A DNA stretch of 64,000 nucleotides. Origin: Janibacter sp. DB-40 (GTDB lineage: Bacteria > Actinomycetota > Actinomycetes > Actinomycetales > Dermatophilaceae). The position numbers and the translations under genes are program-made. Below, piece by piece: positions 41,656 to 50,541 of the stretch. Below the pieces are notes generated by a model. It did not search any database and was not told the DNA's origin. It saw nothing but the letters and a program-made list of their open reading frames with translations. The stretch covers positions 2,666,001 through 2,730,000 of the forward strand of contig NZ_CP120360.1 in NCBI RefSeq assembly GCF_029510815.1. The letters run 5' to 3'. Position 1 is the first letter of the stretch, and the number at the start of each line of letters is the position of its first letter.

Positions 41656-42812
41656 TGGCCACCCGGACAGAGACGGGCCTGGACCTCGATGCCGTCATCG
41701 CCGACCCCGCACGACGGATCATCGTGTGCTGTGGCTCCGGTGGCGTCGGCAAGACGACGACCGCTGCCGCGTTGGCCGTGCGAGCCGCCGAGCAGGGACG
41801 TCGCGTGGTCGTCCTCACGATCGACCCCGCACGACGGCTGGCCCAGTCCCTCGGGCTGGACGAGCTGGACAACACCCCGCGTCCGGTGACGGGCCTGGAC
41901 ACCTCGGAGGGCGGTTCGCTGGACGCGATGATGCTCGACATGAAGCGGACCTTCGACGAGGTCGTCGAGGCCCACGCCTCCCCCGACAAGGCCGCCCAGA
42001 TCCTGGCCAACCCCTTCTACGTCGCGGTCTCCAGCTCCTTCGCCGGGACGCAGGAGTACATGGCGATGGAGAAGCTCGGGCAGCTGCGCGCCCAGATCAG
42101 CGACGGGTCGCGCGACTGGGACCTGATCATTGTCGACACCCCGCCCTCACGCTCCGCCCTGGACTTCCTCGACGCCCCCAAACGACTGGGGTCCTTCCTC
42201 GACGGGCGCTTCATCCGACTGCTCATGGCGCCGGCGAAGGTCGGGGGCCGCGCCTCCCTTCGCGTCTTCGGTGCCGGGGTCTCGCTGGCCGGCGGGATCA
42301 TGACGAAGCTGCTCGGCGGGGAGCTGCTGCGCGACATGCAGACCTTCGTCGCCGCCATGGACACCATGTTCGGCGGCTTCCGCCAGCGGGCGGACCAGAC
42401 GTATGCACTCCTGGCCGACCCGGAGACCTCCTTCCTCGTCGTGGCCTCACCGGAGCGCGACGCGATGCGGGAGGCGGGATTCTTCATCGAGCGCCTCGCC
42501 AGCGAGCAGATGCCTCTGGCCGGGCTCCTCGTCAACCGGGTGCGCGTGACCGCTGCCAAGCAGCTGAGCGCGGGGCGCGCCGAGGACGCCGCGGACCGGC
42601 TCGAGGCCATGGGGAGCCACCCCCTCGCGGTCTCGCTGCTGCGAGTGCACGCCCAGGCCGCCGAGGACGCGGCCCGCCACCGGGCGATCATCACGCGCTT
42701 TCGCACCTCGCACCCGGGAGTCCCGGTCGGCACGGTCCCGGCGCACCCGGTCGACATCCACGACCTCACGGGGCTGCGCGACATCGGGAAGGCGCTCGCC
42801 GGGCGTCCGTGA
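41655..42812 (+). CDS. ArsA/Get3-like ATPase, second of a pair
   Basis: 385 residues. Deviant Walker A GSGGVGKTT (about 27-35), switch I-like TIDPARRLAQSLGL, and switch II DTPPSRSALDFLD. Probably forms a heterodimer with the preceding protein. ATG 41655 is preferred to GTG 41652 because GGGAGG is then 6 nt upstream. The actinobacterial pair is usually followed by whiB and a PBP gene; here a PBP gene follows directly. Confidence 0.9.
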   Translation: MATRTETGLDLDAVIADPARRIIVCCGSGGVGKTTTAAALAVRAAEQGRRVVVLTIDPARRLAQSLGLDELDNTPRPVTGLDTSEGGSLDAMMLDMKRTFDEVVEAHASPDKAAQILANPFYVAVSSSFAGTQEYMAMEKLGQLRAQISDGSRDWDLIIVDTPPSRSALDFLDAPKRLGSFLDGRFIRLLMAPAKVGGRASLRVFGAGVSLAGGIMTKLLGGELLRDMQTFVAAMDTMFGGFRQRADQTYALLADPETSFLVVASPERDAMREAGFFIERLASEQMPLAGLLVNRVRVTAAKQLSAGRAEDAADRLEAMGSHPLAVSLLRVHAQAAEDAARHRAIITRFRTSHPGVPVGTVPAHPVDIHDLTGLRDIGKALAGRP

Positions 42813-42876
42813 CGAGGCGCCGAACCGCCGCCGCGCTTGCCGGATCCGCTCAGGTTCGGAGGTTACCCTTTGCCGC

Positions 42877-45387
42877 ATGTCTGCCTCCCGGATGCCACAT
42901 CTTGCCCGGCTGCTCTGCGCCTTCGTCGCCGTGTCGGTCGGCATCGGACTCGTCGGCGCCGGACTCGTCATCCCCTTCGCCGGCGCCTCCGGCAATGCAG
43001 CGAAGGCCACCGCGCAGGGGTTCAACAACCTCGATGACGAGTTCACGGCCAACCCGCTGGCCCAGCAGTCGAAGATCTTCTCGGCGGACGACAAGCTCCT
43101 CGCCACCCCCTACGACGCGAACCGCATCGTCGTGCCCCTGGAGAAGATCGCACCGGTGATGCGGAAGGCGCAGCTGGCCATCGAGGACAGTCGCTTCTAC
43201 GAGCACGGCGGCATCGACGTGCGGGGCACGAGCCGCGCCCTCGTGTCGAACCTGACCTCGCAGTCGACCCAGGGCGGGTCCTCGATCACCCAGCAGTACG
43301 TGAAGATGATGCTGGTGGAGAAGGCCGCGCGCAACGACAACCGGGAGGCCGTCGCAGCGGCGACGGAGCAAACGTACGCGCGCAAGCTCCAGGAACTGAA
43401 GTATGCGCTCAACGTCGAGAAGACCCACACCAAGAAGCAGATCCTCGGCAGCTACCTCAACCTCGCCTACTACGGCGACCAGGCCTACGGTGTCGAGGCG
43501 GCGTCCCTGCACTTCTTCAGCAAGCACGCGAAGGACCTCGGGCTCGCCGAGGCCGCGACCCTCGCCGGCGTGGTCCAGTCCCCCAGCCGGCTCAACGCAC
43601 GGACGAACACCGAGGAGGTCCAGCAGCGTCGCGACGTCGTCATCGACCGGATGGTCGAGCTGGGTTGGGCCACCCAGGAGGAGGGCGAGAAGGCCAAGGC
43701 CAAGGACCTGGAGGACCTGCTCAAGATCCGCCAGAACGAGGGCGGCACCTGCTCGAAGGCGTCCGACCCGTACTTCTGCAACTACGTCATCTCCTACCTG
43801 AGGCAGATGCCCGAGCTGGGCCCGAACCCGGACGCCCGCATGCAGACGATCAACACCGCGGGGCTGACGATCAAGACGACGCTGCGCCGTGACTGGCAGA
43901 AGCAGCTCAAGGAGAACCTGACCGACCGGGTGCCGTCCGGAACCGAACGTTTCGGCGCCGCGGGGGCGATCGTCCAACCGGGCACCGGCAAGGTGCGTGC
44001 CATCGCCCAGACCTCTGAGTACAAGGTCGGCATGGAGCAGGCGACGACCAAGTACTCCGAGCAGGCGTGGAGCGTGCCGGCGCAGTACGGCGGGACCAAC
44101 GGCTTCGCCATCGGTTCGACGGCCAAGATGTACGCGCTCGTCGCCGCCCTGCAGAAGGGCAAGCCCATGGAGTCCACGATCGACGCTCCCGCGGGCAGCT
44201 CGGCCACCTACACCCGGGACGACTTCCAGAAGAACTGCACCACGACCGACCCGTGGACGGTGGCGAACGCAGAGTCCGCGGCGGGTGGCACGATGACGAT
44301 GGGTGAGGCGACGAAGAGGTCGGTCAACACCGCCTTCGCCGAGCTCGCCTCCGACATCGGCTCGTGCTCGATCCCGAAGGTCATGGCGAAGATGGGGCTC
44401 ACCGACGGCTACGGGTTGCCCTACGGACTGGCCCGGGGCGGCGGCGAGAAGATCAAGGGCCGGTACGCGATCTCCAACATCGTGCTCGGATCGGACTCGA
44501 CGTCGCCGCTGCAGCTCGCCTCCTCCTACGCCACCCTCGCCGCGGATGGCGAGTACTGCCCGCCGACACCGATCGAGTCCATCACCCGCGCCGACGGCAC
44601 GAAGATGAAGATCGCCCCCCCGAAGTGCAAGCAGGTCATCGACAAGGGCATCGCGCGTGGCGCGACGCAACTGCTCACCAACACCATGGAGGACGGCGGC
44701 ACCGCCGCCGCGATGACCCTTGCGAACGGCCGCGAGGCGGCCGCCAAGACCGGGACGACGGATGACAACAAGCAGTCCTGGTTCGCCGGCTTCACCCCCC
44801 AGCTGTCCACGGCCATCTGGGTCGGCTCCCCGATCACGGAGCACAAGATGACCAACGTCTCCATCGGCGGTCAGTTCTACGAGAAGGTCTACGGCGGCAC
44901 GATGGCCGGTCCGATCTGGACGGAGATCATGAACACCGCTTCCAAGGGGATGGAGCGGAAGAGCTTCAAGGAGCCGAGCGAGAAGATCGTCGAGGGCGAC
45001 CTCCGGGACATCCCCGACGTCGTGGGCGAGGGCCCGACCCAGGCGAGAGCCGCGCTGGAGGAGGCAGGCTTCGAGGTCACGGAGGGAGGCACCGTGTCCA
45101 GCAACCAGCAGGCAGGGTCGATCGCGTACACCGACCCGCGGGACGAGGCCCTCGAGGGATCGACGGTCACCATGTACATCTCCAGCGGGGTCGCGCCGTA
45201 CACGCCCCCGCCGCCGACCCCGACGACGCAGGCACCACCGCCGGCGGCCCCGACGACGCAGGCGGCTCCCCCACCCCCGGCGCCGGCGAGCACACCGTCG
45301 TCCACCGCGCAGCCGCAGGCGCTGGGCAACAATGGCAACGGCAACGGCCGTGGACCCTCCGCGACCGCGTCCGGCTCACCGGACTGA
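42877..45387 (+). CDS. Bifunctional penicillin-binding protein (class A) with PASTA domain
   Basis: 836 residues. Cell-wall synthase at the membrane. Membrane anchor at about 8-35. GT51 transglycosylase domain: catalytic Glu103 in AIEDSRFYEH and GGSSITQQYVK. Transpeptidase: SxxK in GSTAKMY (Ser414), SVN (482-484) and KTGT (Lys624). One PASTA domain (about 709-772) is followed by a Pro/Thr/Ala-rich tail. PonA2-like. ATG 42877 lies 65 nt after the ArsA-like gene. A strong terminator follows. Confidence 0.96.
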   Translation: MSASRMPHLARLLCAFVAVSVGIGLVGAGLVIPFAGASGNAAKATAQGFNNLDDEFTANPLAQQSKIFSADDKLLATPYDANRIVVPLEKIAPVMRKAQLAIEDSRFYEHGGIDVRGTSRALVSNLTSQSTQGGSSITQQYVKMMLVEKAARNDNREAVAAATEQTYARKLQELKYALNVEKTHTKKQILGSYLNLAYYGDQAYGVEAASLHFFSKHAKDLGLAEAATLAGVVQSPSRLNARTNTEEVQQRRDVVIDRMVELGWATQEEGEKAKAKDLEDLLKIRQNEGGTCSKASDPYFCNYVISYLRQMPELGPNPDARMQTINTAGLTIKTTLRRDWQKQLKENLTDRVPSGTERFGAAGAIVQPGTGKVRAIAQTSEYKVGMEQATTKYSEQAWSVPAQYGGTNGFAIGSTAKMYALVAALQKGKPMESTIDAPAGSSATYTRDDFQKNCTTTDPWTVANAESAAGGTMTMGEATKRSVNTAFAELASDIGSCSIPKVMAKMGLTDGYGLPYGLARGGGEKIKGRYAISNIVLGSDSTSPLQLASSYATLAADGEYCPPTPIESITRADGTKMKIAPPKCKQVIDKGIARGATQLLTNTMEDGGTAAAMTLANGREAAAKTGTTDDNKQSWFAGFTPQLSTAIWVGSPITEHKMTNVSIGGQFYEKVYGGTMAGPIWTEIMNTASKGMERKSFKEPSEKIVEGDLRDIPDVVGEGPTQARAALEEAGFEVTEGGTVSSNQQAGSIAYTDPRDEALEGSTVTMYISSGVAPYTPPPPTPTTQAPPPAAPTTQAAPPPPAPASTPSSTAQPQALGNNGNGNGRGPSATASGSPD

Positions 45388-45395
45388 GGTCATGA

Positions 45396-45434
45396 CGAAG
45401 GGGCCGGTCACCATCGCGGTGACCGGCCCCTTCG
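45396..45434. terminator. Terminator between pbp and yqeY
   Basis: 17-bp perfect stem (CGAAGGGGCCGGTCACC and complement), loop ATCGC. Convergent genes on both sides, so it probably serves both. Confidence 0.9.
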
Positions 45435-45484
45435 TCGCTCCTGCGTCGCGCCCCGGGCGACTCGTGCGTCTGGGCCGCGGTCGG

Positions 45485-45943
45485 TCAGCCGGCGAGCCGG
45501 GCCCTGACCATCGCAGCGACGGCGGCGCCGTCCGCTCGGCCGGCGACCTCGCCCTGAACGATCTTCATGACCTGCCCCATCTGGGCCATGGAGGTCGCGC
45601 CGACCTCGTCCACTGCCCGGTCGACGATCCCCGCGATCTCCTCGTCACCGAGCTGCTCCGGCAGGTAGACCTGCAGGACCTCCAGCTCGGCCTCCTCACG
45701 CTCGGCGAGCTCGGGCCGACCGGCGTCACGGTAGGCAGCGGCCGACTCCTTGCGCTTCTTGGCCTCCTTGGCCACGACCTTGAGCGTCTCCGCGTCGCTG
45801 AGCTCATGGGCCTCGGTGCCGGAGACCTCCGCGTTGCTGACGCCGGTGAGGACCATGCGCAGGGTGTCCACGCGGACCTGCTCCCGCGCACGCATCGCGG
45901 CGTGGAGGTCGGTGCGGAGGGTGGCCTTCAGCGAGTCGCTCAT
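45485..45943 (-). CDS. GatB/YqeY domain-containing protein
   Basis: 152 residues. Small helical protein related to the tail domain of GatB. Typical features are LRMVLTGVSNAEVSG, VVAKEAKKRKESAAAYRDAGR and YLPEQLGDEEI. Function is unclear; a role with tRNA or amidotransferase has been suggested for the family. A GACAAT box lies 7 nt before the ATG and may make it leaderless. Confidence 0.93.
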   Translation of the reverse strand: MSDSLKATLRTDLHAAMRAREQVRVDTLRMVLTGVSNAEVSGTEAHELSDAETLKVVAKEAKKRKESAAAYRDAGRPELAEREEAELEVLQVYLPEQLGDEEIAGIVDRAVDEVGATSMAQMGQVMKIVQGEVAGRADGAAVAAMVRARLAG

Positions 45944-46000
45944 GGGCCTGATTGTCGCAGCATCCCCACGTCGCCCGGGACCATTTGCGAAGATGAGCCG

Positions 46001-46942
46001 GTGACCACTCCCCTGCCCCTCCGCCTCGCGGCCTACGGCGCCGCCACCGGTGGGGCCGCCCTGGCCTGGGCCACCCTCGTCGAGCCCCGGCTGTTCGCCC
46101 TCCGCCGGTACGCCCTACCCGTCCTGCCGCGGGGCTCGCGACCGCTGCGCGTGCTCCAGGTGAGCGACATACACATGGTCCCGGGCCAGCGGGCCAAGCA
46201 GGAGTGGATCCGCTCGCTCGCCGCCCTCGAGCCCGACCTCGTGGTCAACACCGGCGACAACCTCAGCCACCTCCGGGGCGTCCCACCGGCGCTCGAGGCG
46301 CTGGCCCCGCTGCTGGAGCGGCCGGGCGTCTTCGTCATGGGGTCCAACGACTACTTCGCGCCGACGCCGAAGAACCCCGGGCGGTACCTCACGTCGGCCT
46401 ACGCCAAGGTCCCGGACGGTCAAGTCCGGCTCCCCACGGAGGAGCTGCGCGCCGGCCTCGCCGATCGCGGCTGGGTCGACCTCGACAACGTCCGGACGAC
46501 GATGGCGGTGGAGGGCAGCCGTCTCGATCTCGTCGGGGTGGACGACCCACACATCGAGCGTGACGACTACGCGTCCGTCAGCGCGCCGGCCGACCCCGAC
46601 GCCGCCCTGACGATCGGCGTCGCGCACGCGCCGTACCAGCGCGTCCTCGACGCCATGACCGCCGACGGTGCGCGCTTGGTCATCGCCGGTCACACACACG
46701 GCGGGCAGCTGCGTGTCCCGGGCTTCGGGGCGCTCGTGACCAACTGCGATCTCGACCGCCGCCGCGCCAGGGGGGTCTCCCGGTGGTGGACGGGGGCGGG
46801 CTCCGGTCGGGTCCAGCCGCCGGACGCGGCCTGGCTGCACGTCTCCGCCGGGTTGGGCGCCTCGCGCTTCGCACCGGTGCGCTTCTCCTGTCGTCCGGAG
46901 GCGAGCCTGATGACCTTGACCGCGGCGGGAGATCCCCGGTGA
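46001..46942 (+). CDS. Metallophosphoesterase (YkuE-like)
   Basis: 313 residues. N-terminal hydrophobic segment (about 5-28) for membrane attachment, then a calcineurin-like domain: VSDIHMVPG, VVNTGDNLSH, MGSNDYF and IAGHTHGGQLR. The YkuE-type enzymes act on lipid or nucleotide phosphates; the substrate here is unknown. The GTG at 46001 gives no Shine-Dalgarno sequence. The stop overlaps the next start (GTGA). Confidence 0.9.
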   Translation: MTTPLPLRLAAYGAATGGAALAWATLVEPRLFALRRYALPVLPRGSRPLRVLQVSDIHMVPGQRAKQEWIRSLAALEPDLVVNTGDNLSHLRGVPPALEALAPLLERPGVFVMGSNDYFAPTPKNPGRYLTSAYAKVPDGQVRLPTEELRAGLADRGWVDLDNVRTTMAVEGSRLDLVGVDDPHIERDDYASVSAPADPDAALTIGVAHAPYQRVLDAMTADGARLVIAGHTHGGQLRVPGFGALVTNCDLDRRRARGVSRWWTGAGSGRVQPPDAAWLHVSAGLGASRFAPVRFSCRPEASLMTLTAAGDPR

Positions 46943-47502
46943 GGGTCCAGGAGGCCGTGGCCCTGGGGGCCGCCGTCGTCTTCGCCGCCGGCACCACGAC
47001 GTGGGCCCTCGCGACCGCGCAGCCGGAGGTGGACCTGCCGACCCCGTCCACCGGTGGCGGGCCCTCCCCCTCCTCGACGACGACGAGCACGTCCTCGACC
47101 TCCGCGTCGAGCACCTCGACGACGACCCGGACCGATGCTCTGGTGTCGGCGACGGAGGACCTGGTGAGCGAGACGGAGCCGGTGGAGGTGACCCCCGTGG
47201 CGCCGTCTCCCGAGCCGACCAGCACGTGGGTGCCCGAGCCGTCGGCCACCTACGCCCCGGTCGAGCCAACGTGGGCGCCCGTGGTCCCACCGCTCGAGCC
47301 CCTCACCCCGGACACGCCACAGGGGACCACCGTGGGTGACGGCACGTCCGACCCCGCCACGACCGGGGGCGGGACGACGGACGGCGGTGCACCAACCGAC
47401 GACGGCGACGAGGAGGCGGAGGAGGAGCTCGGCCCGGAGGTCGGGTCCACGGGCCCGGGCCTCCTGGACCCGCTCTCACCACCCGACGACGGGCGAGGGT
47501 GA
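46939..47502 (+). CDS. Secreted or anchored Ser/Thr/Pro-rich protein
   Basis: 187 residues. A hydrophobic N-terminus (about 3-24) acts as signal or anchor. The rest is low-complexity: Ser/Thr-rich (about 36-65), then Pro/Thr/Trp (about 90-125), then an acidic Gly/Asp region. No folded domain is recognised. Coupled to the phosphoesterase by a GTGA overlap. May be a cell-wall spacer (inference). Confidence 0.7.
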   Translation: MRVQEAVALGAAVVFAAGTTTWALATAQPEVDLPTPSTGGGPSPSSTTTSTSSTSASSTSTTTRTDALVSATEDLVSETEPVEVTPVAPSPEPTSTWVPEPSATYAPVEPTWAPVVPPLEPLTPDTPQGTTVGDGTSDPATTGGGTTDGGAPTDDGDEEAEEELGPEVGSTGPGLLDPLSPPDDGRG

Positions 47503-47577
47503 CACCCGATTACGGGTCGAAGCAGTCTCTGGGTTATTCTTCCTTGTCGTTGCCCACTGCGGGCAGCACAGGCACCT

Positions 47578-47654
<77 letters not shown>

Positions 47655-47658
47655 TCTG

Positions 47659-47692
47659 ACACCGGCTCTGATCCACGGATCAGGGCCGGTGT
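47659..47692 (+). terminator. tRNA-Pro terminator
   Basis: ACACCGGCTCTGATCC pairs with GGATCAGGGCCGGTGT (one G-T wobble), starting 4 nt after CCA and followed by TCTCGTTC. Confidence 0.8.
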
Positions 47693-47773
47693 TCTCGTTC
47701 CCCGGGCCTCGTCGCCGCGCCCTGTCGACCGTGCGGTGTACTGGGGGCGGATCCCATCCCTCAGGAGACGCCC

Positions 47774-48199
47774 ATGACGCACCGCCCCTGCTTCCACCTC
47801 GCCATCCCGGTCGACGACATCGACACTGCACGAGAGTTCTACGGCGGCGTGCTCGGGCTCGGGCAGGGGCGCTCGGACACGCTGTGGATCGACTGGAACT
47901 TCTACGGCCACCAGCTGGTCACGCACCAGACCTCGGGTGGCGCCCCGGGCCCGGCGGGTCACAACCCGGTGGACGACCACCGGGTGCCGGTGCCCCACTT
48001 CGGGCTCGTGCTCGACCACGACGACTTCCACGACCTCGCGGAGAAGCTGCGAGCGGCCCGGGTCGAGTTCGTCATCGAGCCGTACGTGCGGTTCGCGGGA
48101 CAGCCCGGTGAGCAGTGGACGATGTTCTTCCTAGACCCGGCCGGCAACGCCCTGGAGTTCAAGTCCTTCGCGGACGAGTCCCAGATCTTCGCGACCTGA
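47774..48199 (+). CDS. VOC-superfamily (glyoxalase-like) protein
   Basis: 141 residues. Single-subunit glyoxalase/bleomycin-resistance fold. FHLAIPVDDIDTAREFYGGVLGL is the first beta-alpha-beta unit, and FFLDPAGNALEFKSF (about 118-132) is the second. Metal ligands are probably His8 and His/Glu in the second unit. Substrate unknown. ATG 47774 follows AGGAGA. Confidence 0.88.
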   Translation: MTHRPCFHLAIPVDDIDTAREFYGGVLGLGQGRSDTLWIDWNFYGHQLVTHQTSGGAPGPAGHNPVDDHRVPVPHFGLVLDHDDFHDLAEKLRAARVEFVIEPYVRFAGQPGEQWTMFFLDPAGNALEFKSFADESQIFAT

Positions 48200-48210
48200 C
48201 AGCGCCTGAC

Positions 48211-48216
48211 TACGCT
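48211..48216 (+). promoter_or_regulatory. -10 box for the leaderless YchJ-like gene
   Basis: TACGCT ends 6 nt before ATG 48223. Confidence 0.5.
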
Positions 48217-48222
48217 GCGACC

Positions 48223-48585
48223 ATGACTGACGAGCCATGCCCCTGCGGCACCGGTCGGGCACTGTCGCAGTGCTGCGGACCGCTGCTGACCACCGAGCGC
48301 CTCGCCGAGACCGCCGAGGAGCTGATGCGCAGCCGGTACACGGCGCACGTCTTCGGCAACGCGGAGCACCTGTGGCGCACGTGGGACGGCCGTACCCGGC
48401 CGGCCGTGGTCAATCCCGGCGAGGCCCGCTGGACGGGTCTGGAGATCACCGAGGTCGTCGATGGCGGCCCGGACGACCTGACCGGGACGGTCGTTTTCAC
48501 CGCCCGGCACGAAGGGGGCGAGCTGGCCGAGCGCAGCGAGTTCACCCGGCGCGGTGGACGCTGGTTCTACACGGAAGGTCGATGA
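48223..48585 (+). CDS. YchJ-family protein (UPF0225)
   Basis: 120 residues. The N-terminus has a SEC-C-type metal motif, CPCGTGRALSQCCGP (about 6-20). ELMRSRYTAHVFGN and LWRTWD are typical of YchJ, and an NTF2-like domain follows. Role unknown. The stop overlaps the start of the next gene by 3 nt. Confidence 0.9.
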   Translation: MTDEPCPCGTGRALSQCCGPLLTTERLAETAEELMRSRYTAHVFGNAEHLWRTWDGRTRPAVVNPGEARWTGLEITEVVDGGPDDLTGTVVFTARHEGGELAERSEFTRRGGRWFYTEGR

Positions 48586-49322
48586 TGGGCGAGGTCCGCT
48601 ACGACGCCACGGAGGGTGTTGCGACCATCACGCTGGCAGCGCCGGAGCGGCGCAACGCCCTGTCGGTGGAGATGTCGCGCGAGCTCATCGACGCCGCCCG
48701 CACGGCGGAGTCCGATGCCGACGTGGGTGCCGTCGTCATCACCGGCGGCGCGCACTTCTGCGCCGGCGCGGTCCGCTCCGTCCTCGCCGAGACCGGCAAG
48801 GACCCGGTCGAGGACACCGCGTACCGCGACCTCGAGACGGTCTACTCGGCCTTCACGACGATCGGGACGCTCGACGTGCCCACGATCGCAGCGGTGCGCG
48901 GCGCGGCCGTGGGAGCAGGCCTGAACCTCGCCCTGTCCACCGACCTGCGGGTCGTCTCGCGCTCCGCACGCCTCCTGCCCGGCTTCGCCCAGATCGGGAT
49001 CCATCCCGGTGGCGGCCACCTGCACCTGCTGCACCGGGTCGCGGGGCGCGAGGCGGCTGCGGCCATGGGTCTCTTCGGCGAGGAGGTCGACGGCACGAGG
49101 GCAGTCGATCTCGGGATCGCGTGGTCAGCGCACGAGGATCCCGACGTGGAGGGCGCAGCCCGGGCCGTGGCCGCCCGAGCGGCGGTCGACCCCGATCTGG
49201 CCCGCCGGGTGCTGCGCAGCTTCCGGCGCGAGACCGCTCCCGGCGGTCTGGCGTGGGACTCCGCGGTCGAGGTCGAGCACTCCCCGCAGATGTGGTCCCT
49301 GCGCCGCAAGCACGGCGCCTGA
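48582..49322 (+). CDS. Enoyl-CoA hydratase/isomerase family protein
   Basis: 246 residues. Crotonase fold. The oxyanion region is GGAHFCAGA (about 56-64), and AAVRGAAVGAGLNLALSTDLRV is the second conserved segment. The two catalytic Glu of enoyl-CoA hydratase are not evident (AVGAG and GIHPGGG regions), so it may be an isomerase or other crotonase. GGAAGGTCG precedes ATG 48582. Confidence 0.88.
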   Translation: MMGEVRYDATEGVATITLAAPERRNALSVEMSRELIDAARTAESDADVGAVVITGGAHFCAGAVRSVLAETGKDPVEDTAYRDLETVYSAFTTIGTLDVPTIAAVRGAAVGAGLNLALSTDLRVVSRSARLLPGFAQIGIHPGGGHLHLLHRVAGREAAAAMGLFGEEVDGTRAVDLGIAWSAHEDPDVEGAARAVAARAAVDPDLARRVLRSFRRETAPGGLAWDSAVEVEHSPQMWSLRRKHGA

Positions 49323-49341
49323 GCAGCCACACGGCCCCGGG

Positions 49342-50541
49342 TCAGGGCTGGCCGATGGCCCTGCGCAGGTCGGCGAACCACTCGACGGTCGGGTCGAAGG
49401 CCCCGCCACCGGCGATGCGGTCCAGCTCGATCGCGCGCAGCTCGTCGTCGCGCCCCACGTCCTGGCCGATGACGCCCGAGCCGCCCGCCAGCGCGGTCTC
49501 GACCGCCAGGTTGGTGCAGCGGGCGATCAGCTCCAGGTCCTCGGCGTTCGGGGCGGCGGAGCGGGCGAAGTAACCCGACTTCCACACCTTCGCCTTCTCC
49601 GCCCCGAGGCGCTCGGCGAAGTTCTCCGCGAAGTAGGCGCCCGGATTGACCTCGTCGAGGGCCACGTGGCCGAAGGCATCCCGCGGCACCTCCTCACCGG
49701 CGGCCTCGAGCGAGGCGACGATGTCGTCCACACCGGCACCCTCCGCGAGGAAGACGTTGACGCACCCGATCTCGTCCATGACCGCCCTGAGTCGCTCACC
49801 CTCCGCGTCGAGGTCGACGGGCACCTCGGGGACGTAGACGGCGTGCACGTCCCACCGGCGGGGGTCGTTGCCGATCCCGGGGACGAATTCGCGCTCGAGC
49901 AGGTGGCCCCGGTACCGACGAGCGGTCTCGGCCGTGAGCCAGCCGCTGTGCCGCCCCATCACCTCGTGGATGATGAGCATCCGCGGGTTCGAGGAGTGCT
50001 CGCCGATGACGTTGCGGGCGAAGAGCGCCCCCTGCTCGGCCGCCGTCCACGCCCCCAGGCTCTGCCGGATCGGGACGATGTCGTTGTCGATCGTCTTGGG
50101 CAGCCCGATGACCCGCAGGTCGTGGCCCGCCTCGGCGAGGTGGCGGGCGAGGTCGGCCGCCGTGGTGTTGGTGTCGTCACCACCGATGGTGTGCAGGACG
50201 TCGACCCCGTCCTCGAGCAGCTGTTCGGCCGCGACGCGAAGGGGGTCGCCCCCCTTCGCCACGAGGCCGCGGCGCACGAGGTCCTCGGCATTGGTCAGCT
50301 TGACCCGGGAGTTGCCGAGCGGGGAACCACCGAAGGCGTGCAGACGGCCCGCGGTGGCACGCACCTCGTCGGTGACCTCGACGCTGCGGCCGGAGAGCAG
50401 GCCGGCATAACCGTCGAGGTAGCCGATGAGGCGCACCTCGGGGGCCCGGTCGGTGTAGCGCTCGATGAGCCCGCCCACCGCGGACGAGAGGCACGGGGCG
50501 ATACCCCCGGCCGTCAGCATCGCCACGGTGCGAACGTTCAC
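49342..50541 (-). CDS. 6-phosphofructokinase of the PPi-dependent type
   Basis: 399 residues. Phosphorylates fructose 6-phosphate. The phosphoryl-donor site reads GGDDTNTT, with Asp where ATP enzymes have Gly (GGDGS). PKTIDNDI has a Lys where ATP enzymes usually have Thr/Gly. Both are hallmarks of pyrophosphate-using PFK. MGRHSGWL and the substrate His/Arg regions are present. GTG 50541 overlaps the LytR_C gene (GTGA). Inside it is an inverted CGAAGGGGG pair (50237-50258). Confidence 0.9.
   Translation of the reverse strand: MNVRTVAMLTAGGIAPCLSSAVGGLIERYTDRAPEVRLIGYLDGYAGLLSGRSVEVTDEVRATAGRLHAFGGSPLGNSRVKLTNAEDLVRRGLVAKGGDPLRVAAEQLLEDGVDVLHTIGGDDTNTTAADLARHLAEAGHDLRVIGLPKTIDNDIVPIRQSLGAWTAAEQGALFARNVIGEHSSNPRMLIIHEVMGRHSGWLTAETARRYRGHLLEREFVPGIGNDPRRWDVHAVYVPEVPVDLDAEGERLRAVMDEIGCVNVFLAEGAGVDDIVASLEAAGEEVPRDAFGHVALDEVNPGAYFAENFAERLGAEKAKVWKSGYFARSAAPNAEDLELIARCTNLAVETALAGGSGVIGQDVGRDDELRAIELDRIAGGGAFDPTVEWFADLRRAIGQP

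Noticed and set aside
40660..42812. ArsA-like pair as an arsenic-resistance operon
   Set aside because: No arsR, arsB or arsC nearby, and the tandem pair is a general actinobacterial arrangement.
42850..44844. A 664-codon open frame antisense to the penicillin-binding protein
   Set aside because: Shadow frame; Arg/Leu/Gly-rich, no motifs, and overlaps a gene with intact catalytic motifs.
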